From positions 62,001-126,000 of the forward strand of contig JAKNDB010000026.1 in NCBI GenBank assembly GCA_024305405.1: 64,000 nucleotides of DNA. The letters run 5' to 3'. Shown here in pieces: positions 38,701 through 49,900 of this stretch. A program made the translations under genes and the position numbers. How positions within the stretch are numbered: the stretch's first letter is position 1; each line of letters opens with the position of its first letter. The notes beneath the pieces were generated by a model, which searched no databases, was not told the DNA's origin, and saw only the letters and a list, made by a program, of their open reading frames with translations. The stretch is from Dirofilaria immitis. Lineage: Eukaryota; Nematoda; Chromadorea; Rhabditida; Onchocercidae.

Positions 38701-41700
38701 CATGGATTTGATGGAATCTCAATATGCTCAATTCTATGCTGTGTCCACGATACCTCCATTCGATCCTAGTTCGACATGCTTGGATCCTGCATTAGCAGCA
38801 GCATTTCCTACAGCAAATCTTATGTTTCAGGCTCATCAACAAATGGCTGCCCTAACTTTTCGTCATTCACATATTTCCCCATTTAATCCTCATCTACTTT
38901 CCCAACCACCACCTACGGTTGCTGCCGCTGCAGCAGCAACCGTAGGTGAGTCACGTTCGGACAGTGTAGCGTCGTCGCTTACATCTAACACCGTTCCACC
39001 AACACCAACCGCTTTACTTTCACCTGGAAGCGGTGTTCTCACAAGTAAGGGCGAATTCATTCCTGGACCAGCAGTAAGCTCCATGAATGTTCCTTATCAT
39101 GCCGCTTACCCACCCATATCGCCTCAAGCACCAATTACTAGTGAAACTTTGAAAGAATACGTTAAAAACAAATGTAAGCTTATCTTAATTTTCTGATCAG
39201 TTTGATTTTTCACAAAAATGGAAGTAATAGTCGTCTCATTACTTTTTGACTTTTATAATTCGAGAATCTTATGTAGTCCTTCACTTTACCCTTCTTCTGT
39301 CGAACTAAGAATTACAGCATTATTTTCGAATTTAATGTGTAAAAGACAATAGCAGATTTTGTAATTTTGTGTTAATCTCACTTTATATTTCGCTTCATAT
39401 CGTGACAGAGAATTACTATTTCAGAGAGTATTACTTGTCACCAGAGAATCTCCAGAAAGATTTTTATTTACGTCGGAAAATGGACAAAAATGGTTTCTTA
39501 TCATTAGCACTGATAGCTAGTTTCCCACGTGTTCGTACTCTTACCGATAATATTGTATTAATTACGGAAGCCTTACGAAGCAGCGAAAAAGTTGAGTTTA
39601 GCGATGACAGTGAAAATGTAAGCGCCTGATTACTCGAATTTTGTAAAAATGAATACTTTTCAAAAATAATAGTTTACTGGAATTTCATAAGAGATTCCGA
39701 TCGCTGAGCGATTATATAATTATATTTTACATTCCCGATATAAATCAATATCATTAAGTTGTTTATCGGAATCTGTTTTTCGTAAACTAATGTCTGCTTT
39801 TTTTCTAAATAAAAGCAATAAAATTGAAAATGCTCGTTGCAAATTTGATTAAGTTATCGTTGCAAATTTATTTTATATTTCATTTGTTTAGGTTCGTCCG
39901 CGTGATAATCCACAACAGTGGCCTCTTTCACCAGCTTTAATGCAAACAGTGGAATCAGATGGTGGCGTTGTTCGTCCTGCAACTGCAACGACTACGAAGG
40001 AGCCAAGTGTTGCATCTACGGTGGTTTCTCAGGCGATGACAATAGAACCATTTGTGACTGAAGCGATGGATTCTAATACCTTAGCGCAAGCTGAATTGCA
40101 GCCGTCTGTTTCTTTGGAATCACTTGAAAGTGAAAAGCGAGATTATGAGGAACGCAACAGTAATGACACTACCAAAAAAGCGACTATCGGCAATTATTCG
40201 GCGTCGATTATAGATGAATCGAATTCAAATTTAGCAAAAAGGAATAAGGATGGCGATATGGAAGGTACCACTCACAGAGAGTCATCAGGTAGTGGGAACA
40301 GTTGTAGTGGGACGATGGAACGGAATAGGAATTAGCAAAAGAATCTGAAGTGGAGGATTGGCAAGAGGTTTGTTATTTGTGCATAGATGTAATTAATCAA
40401 CCAAATAATATATGCCCATTCATTTTGTATAACTGGCTGAGAGTAGTCATTATAATTAATTTTCTTCACATGGAGATTTGTAGGTTAAAAGTCGAAAGCA
40501 AAGGAAGAGCAAAGCTTCTGGTAGCACAGTCGGCAAGGGAACATCGCATTCTGTTTCCTCGCCGCCTGCACGATTTATTCCGGAAACTGACGTTCAAAAT
40601 GATGACGATTTTTTTACAGTACCAGATCCACCACGACGTGAAAGGCGAATAGTTAATAAAGTGTATGTTTTGCTAAATTTCGCTTCGTACTTTTTCTTCC
40701 TCTTTGAAGAAATGATTAATTCAGTTATAATTGGTTACAATATAATATGATAATAGTTTTTTTACTATTGATGGAGAAATTCAAGCCGTAGTTCTTTTGC
40801 GATAAATAAATTTTTCAGCACAATGTCGGATGATTCATCGGAAGACATAAGCGATGCGAATATCAAAAACTAATTATTGTAACACCAGCACCATCGAATA
40901 AAAGGCAGTTTGATCGTAGTGGTAATTCAACAGCTTCCTCCAAAATAAATCAAAATTTGACGGAAGAAATGGAATATGGTCTTAGGCGATATGAAAATGA
41001 ATTATGGAATCGTAAGGAAACCAATCGTAAGGTAATTTACTTTGTCATCATTTTATCAACTTTCTTTTTATTTGCTCTGAGAAAATATGCATTTTCACAT
41101 CCTATTCAGTAGCATTTTCAGACTCATACAAATAAGGTTGACATTGTTTCGGAGGAAGTATTCAAGCAATTAAGAGGGAGGATAGCACTGTTCAAAAAAG
41201 TGCGCCAGAACCACTGCCGAAAGTGTTTCCGACTCCAAATACTGTCCCGGAAATCTCTTCAGTTTGGGCGCAGAAAGCTCGTGAAAGAGCTGCAGCGAGC
41301 GCTGCATCATCGGTATAAATTTTGATGTTTTTGAGCTTATATTTGATTAGGTTTCCTTTTGGGAAGAGGTTGGAGCACAAAAATCGTTTGGCGCTTTTGA
41401 TGCAGTTTGGTTCCATATTCTATCATCATGCATCCTTTCATATTTCTTGTTCTTCATTCGTTTCAGTATGTTGAAAGATCAATATGTTGAAAGACGCTGG
41501 TGAATTTCTTCATTGCATTAAGATAATTACATGTGCAAACTGCAACAATATCAAAGATATTTTAGACAAAAAGCCCACTGGCAAAGCGAGAAACAGAATG
41601 TGGTATGATAACACCACGCTTTTATCCGGTAAAGCAGAATAATGCTCCAGATTCTTCTCAGTCGAGAAAATATAAAACTCGTCATAGCGAAAATCCGCCT

Positions 41701-43199
41701 ATTGAAATGCCGGTTGGTTGGGTCTTTGGCACTCGTTCGAGAACATCATCTATTAATGCGTAAGTCTTTTGGATATCATATTTTTACACTCGTATATTAT
41801 ATATCGATAATATTTGCATGTCTGCCGTAAAATATTTGTATTAAAAATGTTTCAGTGATTCGATCGAATCAACGAGTGGCCATGCAGTACCTGGTCCTTC
41901 AGTGCACATTTCCTTTAGCTTGTTGCAGGAGAATGGGTTTCAGGAACAAGTTAGTGCTCTTCAGAATTAATTTTCATTCATAAATATTATTCGAAGTTTG
42001 AGAATTAAGCTGGTCATCAGATGCTGTTAAAGAAACTTTGATTACATTTCAGAAAAGAGTGGAATAGTATTATAAGAAAGTGTTTGAAGAGAGTAACGTC
42101 TTTAGAAGATTTATACTAATGAAAAATATGCTGCTGCATATTATCATCAAAGATTTAGAGCCTGAACCAATAGAAAGCTTAATTGATGGTTCAATGGAGA
42201 GATCAGTATCCTAAGCCACTTACTTTAGAAGATTGATGTATACTCATATCCTACGAACGCTGTTATCATGCATGAAAACGTATGCAGTAAATAATCGAAC
42301 AGTTTTGGTAAATGGATTAATCAGTTAAATTCCTTTAAATTGTAACTATCCGCTTATTGAAGTATGAATGTGAATAGCATTGTTGTAAATGCTCAGATAT
42401 ATACGAAGTGGAGAATATCATGTTTACAACAAAGAGAACATTTGGGTTATGGCACAACTGAAATGAATACTTATTTCCGTTTCTTGTCTTTCTTCTTGCG
42501 AGACCATTTCAATCGAAAAATGTATCAAGAATTTAGACATTTAGCTCTTGAAGATGCGGAAGCGGGTTACAGGTTAGTTTTTTGCTGTCGCGGTTTCTTG
42601 AGAAATTTCGCTTGTTTTATCATGTTTAAAAATGTGCAATTGAAAATTTTTTGCAGATGGCATGCTATTCTTTTGCAGGTACGGGTTAGAGTGCCTCTTC
42701 AGATTCTATAATTTTGGTCTAGAGCGTAAGTTCAGGCCAAACATATACTTAGATTTTCAAGAGGAAACAATAAATGATGTTAAACGAGGCGAACTTTACG
42801 GGTTGGAGAAGTTTTGGGCTTTTCTAAAATTTTACAAGCATTCGAGGCGGCTAGAAGTTCATCCATTTCTCAAGAAAAAACTAGCAGAATATAAGAATTT
42901 GGATGACTTCAAATTTGATGTTAGTGTCTCTACTTATCTTTTCTGATTTTTAGATATATTTTAAAACATCAGTTTTCATGGCAGAAATCGGTTTAAGGTG
43001 CTTTTTCTGTTACTGGGAAATATTTATTTTATTGAAATCAGTGACGTCCATTAATAGTCAAGCATATGAAATGGTTGTAATTAATCTTATACTGTTAGCT
43101 TCAGAAAATCCTCTTACAAATTTATTTCAGCCGGCAACGGCAGCGAAGAAAGAACTGTCAGTGGATAATATGAATGCAGCTCTTGCTTCCAGGCGATGA
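26263..43199 (+). CDS. larp-1: LARP1, La-related cap/TOP mRNA-binding protein
   Basis: Cytoplasmic RNA-binding protein that binds the mRNA cap and TOP motifs and controls translation and stability of ribosomal-protein mRNAs. Nineteen exons are visible: 26263-26772, 27032-27155, 27584-27702, 28395-28502, 29222-29361, 29656-29833, 30651-30914, 35373-35602, 38221-39173, 39425-39617, 39892-40367, 40484-40662, 40819-41031, 41122-41312, 41566-41759, 41856-41949, 42397-42572, 42679-42919 and 43131-43199. They give 1552 residues after seven one-base corrections. Motifs in order: Thr/Ala-rich N-terminus; [28 protein letters not shown]; poly-Ala and Gln runs; the La motif ([19 protein letters not shown], 39425-40000); [15 protein letters not shown]; and C-terminal DM15 repeats ([29 protein letters not shown]) that in LARP1 bind the cap. 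The 30651-30914 exon has a weak acceptor and an internal ATG at 30667, so it may be an alternative first exon. Introns of 4.5 and 2.6 kb are unusually long here. Confidence 0.93.
30667..30914 (+). CDS. LARP1 exon, possible alternative first exon
   Basis: An open exon encoding [15 protein letters not shown] through EEDYW and ending at a GTAAGA donor. Its phase fits the next LARP1 exon at 35373, so the join reads [17 protein letters not shown]. The only acceptor upstream in phase is the weak GAAGCAG ending at 30650. An ATG at 30667 could instead start a shorter LARP1 isoform that keeps the La motif and DM15 region. RNA evidence would decide. Confidence 0.55.
32712..32812. repeat. AT dinucleotide arrays flanking telomere-like hexamers
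   Basis: (AT)n of about 40 bases, then five contiguous telomere-type hexamers at 32757-32786, then a second (AT)n of about 26 bases. The element lies in the long LARP1 intron 30915-35372. Confidence 0.92.
32757..32786 (+). repeat. interstitial TTAGGC telomeric repeat
   Basis: Five consecutive hexamers read TTAGGC, TTAGGT, TTAAGC, TTAGGC and TTAGGT. TTAGGC is the standard nematode telomere unit, so this is a short degenerate interstitial telomeric sequence. Confidence 0.88.
38301..38336 (+). repeat. GCA/GCT repeat encoding poly-alanine
   Basis: Trinucleotide run inside the 38221-39173 LARP1 exon encoding about eleven consecutive alanines. The exon also carries a CAG/CAA run (five Gln, near 38473) and a second Ala run near 38920. 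Such runs are length-variable and typical of disordered linkers. Confidence 0.85.
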
Positions 43200-44670
43200 G
43201 CTATCTCCTCGTTTTGTTTTGCAACATTCGTTGTTATTTACCATGAATTGTGGTATTGTTATTGTAGTATTTTATGTTCTATTAGTATTCATTAGCGGCT
43301 GTTTTAGGAAAAATATATCCCATCAGTTTATGCGGTAGACAATGCAGAAAATAAGATTTGCGACACATATAATTCTGAGAATTATTTTTCTTCCATTCTG
43401 TGAAAGTGAAGCTCGGTATTTTTGCTTATCTCTTATTTTATTAAGTTCTGTTCTTTTTTTCTACTTTTTATACATTTCTTGCATATATTCATTTATAAAA
43501 TTTGAATTGCTTCTTTTTTGATTTTTATTCCAATCCAGAATTTTGCACGTATGTTTATACATTAGTAACTGTAATCATTATAGTAAAAATGCAAAAAAAT
43601 CTATTATTCGCCTTATCAGTTACTTTTTCCTTTTATTTTGAAGTTTTTCTCTTTCATTCTACACTTTATCGCTAAATAGTTTTATTGTTAACAATTTACA
43701 CAATTTCTTCGGAAGCCTTCGAATTGTGATTCTATATCAGAAGGTCTTCTGTGCAACATTCGGTGGTAGTTAATCTTTTTTCCCCATGTTGGTTATTGAG
43801 GTACAGATGGGATTTAATTAAACTTCCTATGCTTGATGCCATTTGGAAGAAGCTGTGATTCCACGCTATCTCTCCCATATTATCACTTAGTGGAGTGATA
43901 TATATGATTTTAACTGCCGCTGTCATGTTTATCAGATAATATTCCAAACTGTGCTTTTCTCTTTTCCACTTTTTTCATCTTACTTTTTGCTGCCGTTTTC
44001 ATAGCACATTTGCAGGTATCGAGAACAGAATTTCAGGGATGTCTAAACAAGTACTGATTAAGTTCTAATTCAATTCTGCATGCATTCCTGGAATATCATG
44101 AATATGATATTAAACTGTAACAAAGGTATTAATCATATATGGAGTTCCTAGTTAATTGAAATTCAGTGAAAATTGGAAATGGTAGAGAATAAACTAAATG
44201 TTTGGATTACCTGCATTTGTTCCATTAAGGCATAGTGATAAGCGCATGTGAATTCGGTTGTAAGTGGTACGCAAGCGAAATGCTCATTCTCAGGCACATT
44301 TGGAACCTGTGACGTCATAGTATTATCAATATGTGTTTTATATTTAATGCTTTTTGCATGTATGCATGCATGCAATGAAAGTTTTATCATGCAGCGGATT
44401 TCTTTTTCTTTCTAATCATGCTACTGTTGTCATTTATAGAATTAAATTTGATACGTTTTCTGATGCTAATTTTTTTGGTGTTACCGTGACAACTTCATAG
44501 AATTTAATTTTTGTTTATTTGAATATAAAGGAAGAATGAATATGGGCAAAAGTATTGGTATTATTGCTGACACTTTATAGTGATATCTGATTTTATTCTT
44601 CTTTCTTTTCTAGAATGATTGGGTATGAAATACCAAAACTATTGTTATTATTAATTCTGTTCATGGCTTG

Positions 44671-44712
44671 GATGACAATGTAATTAAGTTAAGGACAATG
44701 TAATTAAGTTAA
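44671..44712. repeat. 20-bp tandem duplication
   Basis: GGACAATGTAATTAAGTTAA occurs twice nearly head to tail in the LARP1-SMARCAL1 interval. Confidence 0.75.
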
Positions 44713-44750
44713 GAAGTTGTAACGGTTAAAGTGTCGTGTTAATGGTTTAG

Positions 44751-44795
44751 TTCGAGATATTCGCGACTTTTACGTAAAGTTGCGAATATCTCGAA
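44751..44795. repeat. 20-bp inverted repeat / hairpin
   Basis: TTCGAGATATTCGCGACTTT at 44751-44770 pairs with 44776-44795, 19 of 20 positions complementary, around the 5-base loop TACGT. It is GC-richer than its surroundings and lies just before the coding-like segment at 44800. It could be a palindromic element or a stem-loop RNA. The loop is short for a microRNA precursor. Confidence 0.88.
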
Positions 44796-44796
44796 C

Positions 44797-46348
44797 ATAG
44801 CACTGAGTCCGCTGATACCATCTTGAGTCAGTTGCGCCGTTGGAATCGCAATTCCATGCATGTTGAAATTCTCACCGGAGAGAATGATTCCAGCTACAAC
44901 ATTGTGAGTGTAGTCTCTCTATTGATCGTTATATGTTATCATGAAAAGATTATTTTAAGAATGCTGTTTAGAAACCATCTTTTGGAATTCATGAAATTTG
45001 CCAGACTTCTTAGTTTTATTTCATTAATATGCATGGTTAAGTTATCATACTTTTAATATTAGTTTTTCTATATACAGTAACTCCTGTTTTACAATTTCGC
45101 GGCGTATCTGTCTATTACACTTTTTATAGGACATTTAAAATCAATAAATAAATGGTTTCTTTTTATTTTAATATCAAGTAATTTAATTTTCATTTATGAA
45201 CCATCTTCCTGATCATTGCTCATCTATACGCATCATTATTTATACATACGCAGTTTGTTCATACTGCGCTTGTTCGCTGTTCATTCGTTTTAGTTTCTTT
45301 ATTTTTACTCACTTTTTTCTCTGTTTTCATCTTCTAAAATTCGAATCTAAGATTGCCTCTATCCATATTTATTGATCGTTGTTTTTCAATTACTGTTTGT
45401 AATCCTTTCCTCTTATGGTTTATTCTTTGTCGCTTTATCGTTTTTTTTTCCGGAAATGATTATTGTCATGCTTTCTTCTGGTCGCGCTTTGCTTCATTTG
45501 CAGTCGTTTTTTTTTTTTTTTTTAAAAAGATGTTATCTTAAATGTCATTAATTTACTCCTCTACACCTTATTTTTTCCTCTTCACTAAAATCAAAAATCT
45601 GGTTTCCTTTTATTAGCTTCCCTCTTTGAATGAATTTTTTTAATCATTTCTCTAATCAATATTATAATTTGGTATAAATTTATTTGTTCCTTTTTTATTA
45701 GACAAATCTGGAATCAGTCATTTTCTTATCGTTCCCAAATTCTTCCCCTTTTCATATATCCTATCTTCCAGTATTTCGGTGCTAGAGGATAATATTTAGT
45801 TTTATAATCAGCAGCGACCATATATTAGTAACAATTGCAATACATTTATTAAATTTGATAGATCAAGCACTGTGACATCAAAAATTTATTTTCTGCAATA
45901 ATTGTTTACATTCACTCCGATTAGTGCAAATATAAATATGGTGGCTGATTGATCATTCTCTGTAATCTCCGTTCGTTTTTTTTCTTGTTTCTTTTTGCGA
46001 AATAAATTTTTTTACGATCAAGAAATTTCTTCATTCATACCGCAATTATTGGGAACATTCCCTAATGATGTGTACAAAAATAATATTGTTCTGTACAAAG
46101 TTGGCGAGGATATTGAGGATATTTATATTACTCAATGCTTTAGTCAGTTGTATAATTCCACGTCTACATCGGTTATTCAGATATTTGATATTGAAGATGA
46201 TTTGTTTTTCGGCATTATGAGAGGAAAATCATGCATCAAATCCTCGGGAAATATAAGGTCCTCGGTTATTGCCTGTGAACGAATGACGACAGAGAAGAAG
46301 GAATTATTATTGAAGAATTTCGTTAAGGCTGAATATGTAAATTATTAA
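44797..46348 (+). CDS. weak candidate gene, two coding-like segments
   Basis: Two segments look protein-coding but belong to no family I know. The first, about 44801-44901, follows an ATAG acceptor, ends at a GTGAGT donor, and reads ILSQLRRWNRNSMHVEILTG then ENDSSYNI. The second is an open frame at 45995-46348 (TAA) with normal-looking composition, including TFPNDVYKNNIVLYKVGED and FDIEDDLFFGIMRG. It could end at a GTAAAT donor near 46338. I could not connect the two segments or find a start, and either may be a chance frame. Confidence 0.3.
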
Positions 46349-46903
46349 TTTGAACATCGAATTTAGAAGGGGCACTAGATGGATTTAAAATTTACATCAA
46401 AGTTTAGGTCAAAGTTGAAGATTGATGATCAGAAATAATATGAATGAGTTTCCGTCTTGCTGTTGAATTGGGATGCTGTGTGAAAGGGGAACAGTCGATA
46501 CCTGATTGTTCGAAATAGCCTGGTTAGCATAGTGGGATAGCTTTTGAAAAATTAGATTGAAATGAAATTATATTTAGATTAAAAAGTTGGATATCCAATA
46601 ACAGCACGTCAGATGCTTTTCAGGAATATCACATTCTCTGACATCAACTATTAATTTTTATATAACTTGCTTTTTGAAAATTTCAACTCTTGTGGGAATT
46701 TCCGCATAGTGCATAAATAAGTTATTCCAAACTATAAAATAAGATTAATTTAGGCTTATTGTTCGTAGGGCATAGAATTAGAGTTTTAGTTTATAAATGA
46801 ATGAACAAATTTGGATGAATTATTGTAACTATCGCTTATTTCGATTCTTTTTTGTTCTTACAAATCGAAATATATTCATATAATTTATAATTTGCTATAG
46901 CCG
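46349..46903. other. spacer before SMARCAL1
   Basis: No gene seen. A candidate spliced-leader acceptor (TTTGCTATAG) ends at 46900, three bases before the SMARCAL1 ATG. Confidence 0.5.
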
Positions 46904-49900
46904 ATGGCCGCTTTTTCATTAACTGCTGAACAATTGAAACGAATTGAACGTAATCGAGCAGAAGCTATGCGTCGAATGGCTTTGCGTCATCGACGAGAAC
47001 AAGAATTGAACGATATCAAAAATATAAGTATAACGGATAATAATTATTCCATAATTGATACAATAACAAAGAATAATATTTCAAATATTCCTGCGAAAGT
47101 GCAAATTTTACAGCCCAAACTTGGATCTTTAAATTCGTCTGTTGCAATTCGAGATGAAAATACAACCGAAAAATTTCATACAACAAAAGATCATGATATA
47201 TTTAAACCACCCATAGCTCTATGTGATCAACTATCACCGACAAAGTATGTCATAGCATATCGTGATGAGCAACAACCATCAACATCTACTTCAATCAATC
47301 CAACGAAAATTCAAACGGATCGCAAATTATTACCTGTATCAACAGCTATTAAACGGCCGCCTGTTGTTACAGCAATTCAACTTAAAAAGAATATTGTCAA
47401 CGTTAGCTTCAAACTTATTGATCCTAAATCTTTTCAGGTTAGTTACATTTATGACTGACAATTCGGTATTCTTTTTCCTTTATCATGTATCATCATCATC
47501 ATCATCTATTCGAAATGACAATTATTGAGTTAGTGAAATATTATTTTTGATGGCATTGTTCAAAAATACCGTAAAACTTCCACTTAAACGTAAGGCGCGT
47601 AAAATGCAATACCATTGAAAGAAAATGAGAAATGGATGAATAAAAATAAAGAAGAAAAAGAGAAAAGAGAAGAAAGTAAGGAGATGTGTTTGTTCTTTTC
47701 GATAAAAGTTTTAGATGAAAAATGTTTCGTATATTTAGAGTTCTCTAAAAACTTGAAGCAACTTTAGTCTTAGTCTATCTTTTGTTTTAACTATTCGAGA
47801 AAGCTTAGCTATTGTTTTCATTTAATTCTCGCTATGAATTTAAATTAAAATTTACATATTTTTAATGTTTAGTAATAAGGATATTCTAATTACCTAGGAG
47901 TATTGATTTGATTATTTTTGTACGCTTTCAAATTAAAAATCATTGAATTTGTTTCATCTCAATATTTATGTACAGATTTAGAGATTATTTCTTCTTTTAT
48001 TTCAGGTACAGTTCACACCATTCAATCAATCAGTTGTCGCTGTTCTAAAGTCAATCCCATCAAAGATTTATGTTCCTGAAATTAAAGCTTGGTCATTTCC
48101 TTTGGAAGATATATGTACAGTCGAGAAAGCCTTGCAATCATTAGATGATGTCTCATTGGAAATCGAGAAAATTTCGGATCACGCGGTTAAGGTAATTTAA
48201 TTCTTTCCTCTTCCTTTATTGCTTATTTATTATTAAAAATTTATTTTTTACTTCATCGTTATTATTTCCAGATACTGTTAACTTATGATAAATCAAATGT
48301 TGGTATGAATGAGCCCAATCTTGAGAAACATATTGAAAAAACACTGGTTGATGCCCTTTTTCCATATCAGCGTTTAGGTGTTATGTATGTTTTACTGTAT
48401 TCTATTTATTCGCTTTTAATTTATACAATTATTTTAAAATATTTGAAATTCAAGGAGTTGATGGAAACTTATAATATTTTAGATATGGTGTAATGAAAAG
48501 AGGCCGATTATTATTGGCCGATGAAATGGGTCTTGGCAAATCGATTCAAGCTCTTGGTATTGCACGGTATTTTAAATGTGATTGGCCTTTACTTATCATA
48601 TGTCCATCATCTGTGAAATTTTCCTGGTTAAATGTATGTCTGTAATTCTATGTCATTTTCCTTATCAATTAACAGTTGAAAAATTGAAATATATATTGAA
48701 AACAGAAATTGGAATTTGGATTTGTTTCTAAAATTCAAAATTATGAATTAATTCATTGATATCAATTAATTTTAACAATCAGTTATTAATTTTTTCTTTT
48801 TTTCTCTATAATTCACTCAGAATATCAATTACTTAATATTTTCTTACCGATATAATTGATGTAATTCTATTTTAGTTACTAAATTTATAGCAATTTGAAA
48901 GTTTTTTGCCGGATATTAATGAAATCGCTATCATTGAAAAAGGAAGCGATCGCTTACCACTAAAAAAACTAAGCAAACGGTGATTATTATGAGCTATGAT
49001 TTGATGGTTTCTAAACAGTCTCATCTTATTGAATACGATTTTAAAGCAATCATATTTGTAAGTTATATTTCGATTTTTCCAAAACTTTCAGTGATACAGT
49101 TAAGCAGGATTTAATACAGAGCTTTATCATCTTTCTCGATCTTAATGTGTGATTTATTTTCAAGGATGAATCACATCTGTTGAAGGATACTAATGCTCAA
49201 AGGACCAAAGTTGCAACGAATATTTCAGTAAGTTTTCTAAAAATCTTAAGATATGAAATTGGATTAATTCTTTTCAACTCTTTGATTTAAATTTTCTAAC
49301 TTGCTACATTAGATGAAACTTAATTTTGATTTTCTCTCGATCTTTTCCAATTTCTAACTCATCTTTTGCTAGTGTTTTTTACATAATGACATTTTTCTTC
49401 TTTCGCTGCGTTTCAAAAACTTATCAACGTTTTCATCATTCAGAAAAAAGCATTGCGTGTTATTTTGCTGACTGGGACGCCAGCTCTTTCACGTCCAGTG
49501 GAATTATTCAGTCAGATTCGTATCATCGATTCTAAAATGTTTCCCAATTACCGCGATTTTGCAATTCGGTATTGTGATGGCAAACGAGGCAGATATAGTT
49601 TTGAAGCCAAAGGTTGCACAAATAGTGATGAATTAGCAATAATCTTAACGGGTAGCGTCATGCTAAGGTTAGGCTTTCCTATTTTATTTGTGTCGTGTTA
49701 AGTTTTAAATAAAATTTTTCTTAAAATGATATCCATCTAAAACATTGTTTCAGGAGATTAAAAAGGATGTTCTCAGCGATCTTCCGGTAAAGCGACGCGA
49801 GGTTGTTAATCTGACGGATGATTCCATTTATACAAATATTAGCAAACTGAGAGAAGCAAAGACTGCCTATAGTGGCGCTAAGGTTTTTTGCAGTAATTAT

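Larger units (their letters stand above)
43200..44796. other. LARP1 3' flank, no gene
   Basis: AT-rich sequence without a supported gene. It probably includes the LARP1 3' UTR. A 20-bp direct duplication occurs at about 44671-44712, and a hairpin follows at 44751. Confidence 0.45.

Noticed and set aside
38292..38759. Minus-strand frames of 155 and 108 codons opposite LARP1
   Set aside because: Shadow frames of the large LARP1 exon, whose + strand encodes the matching LARP1 protein.
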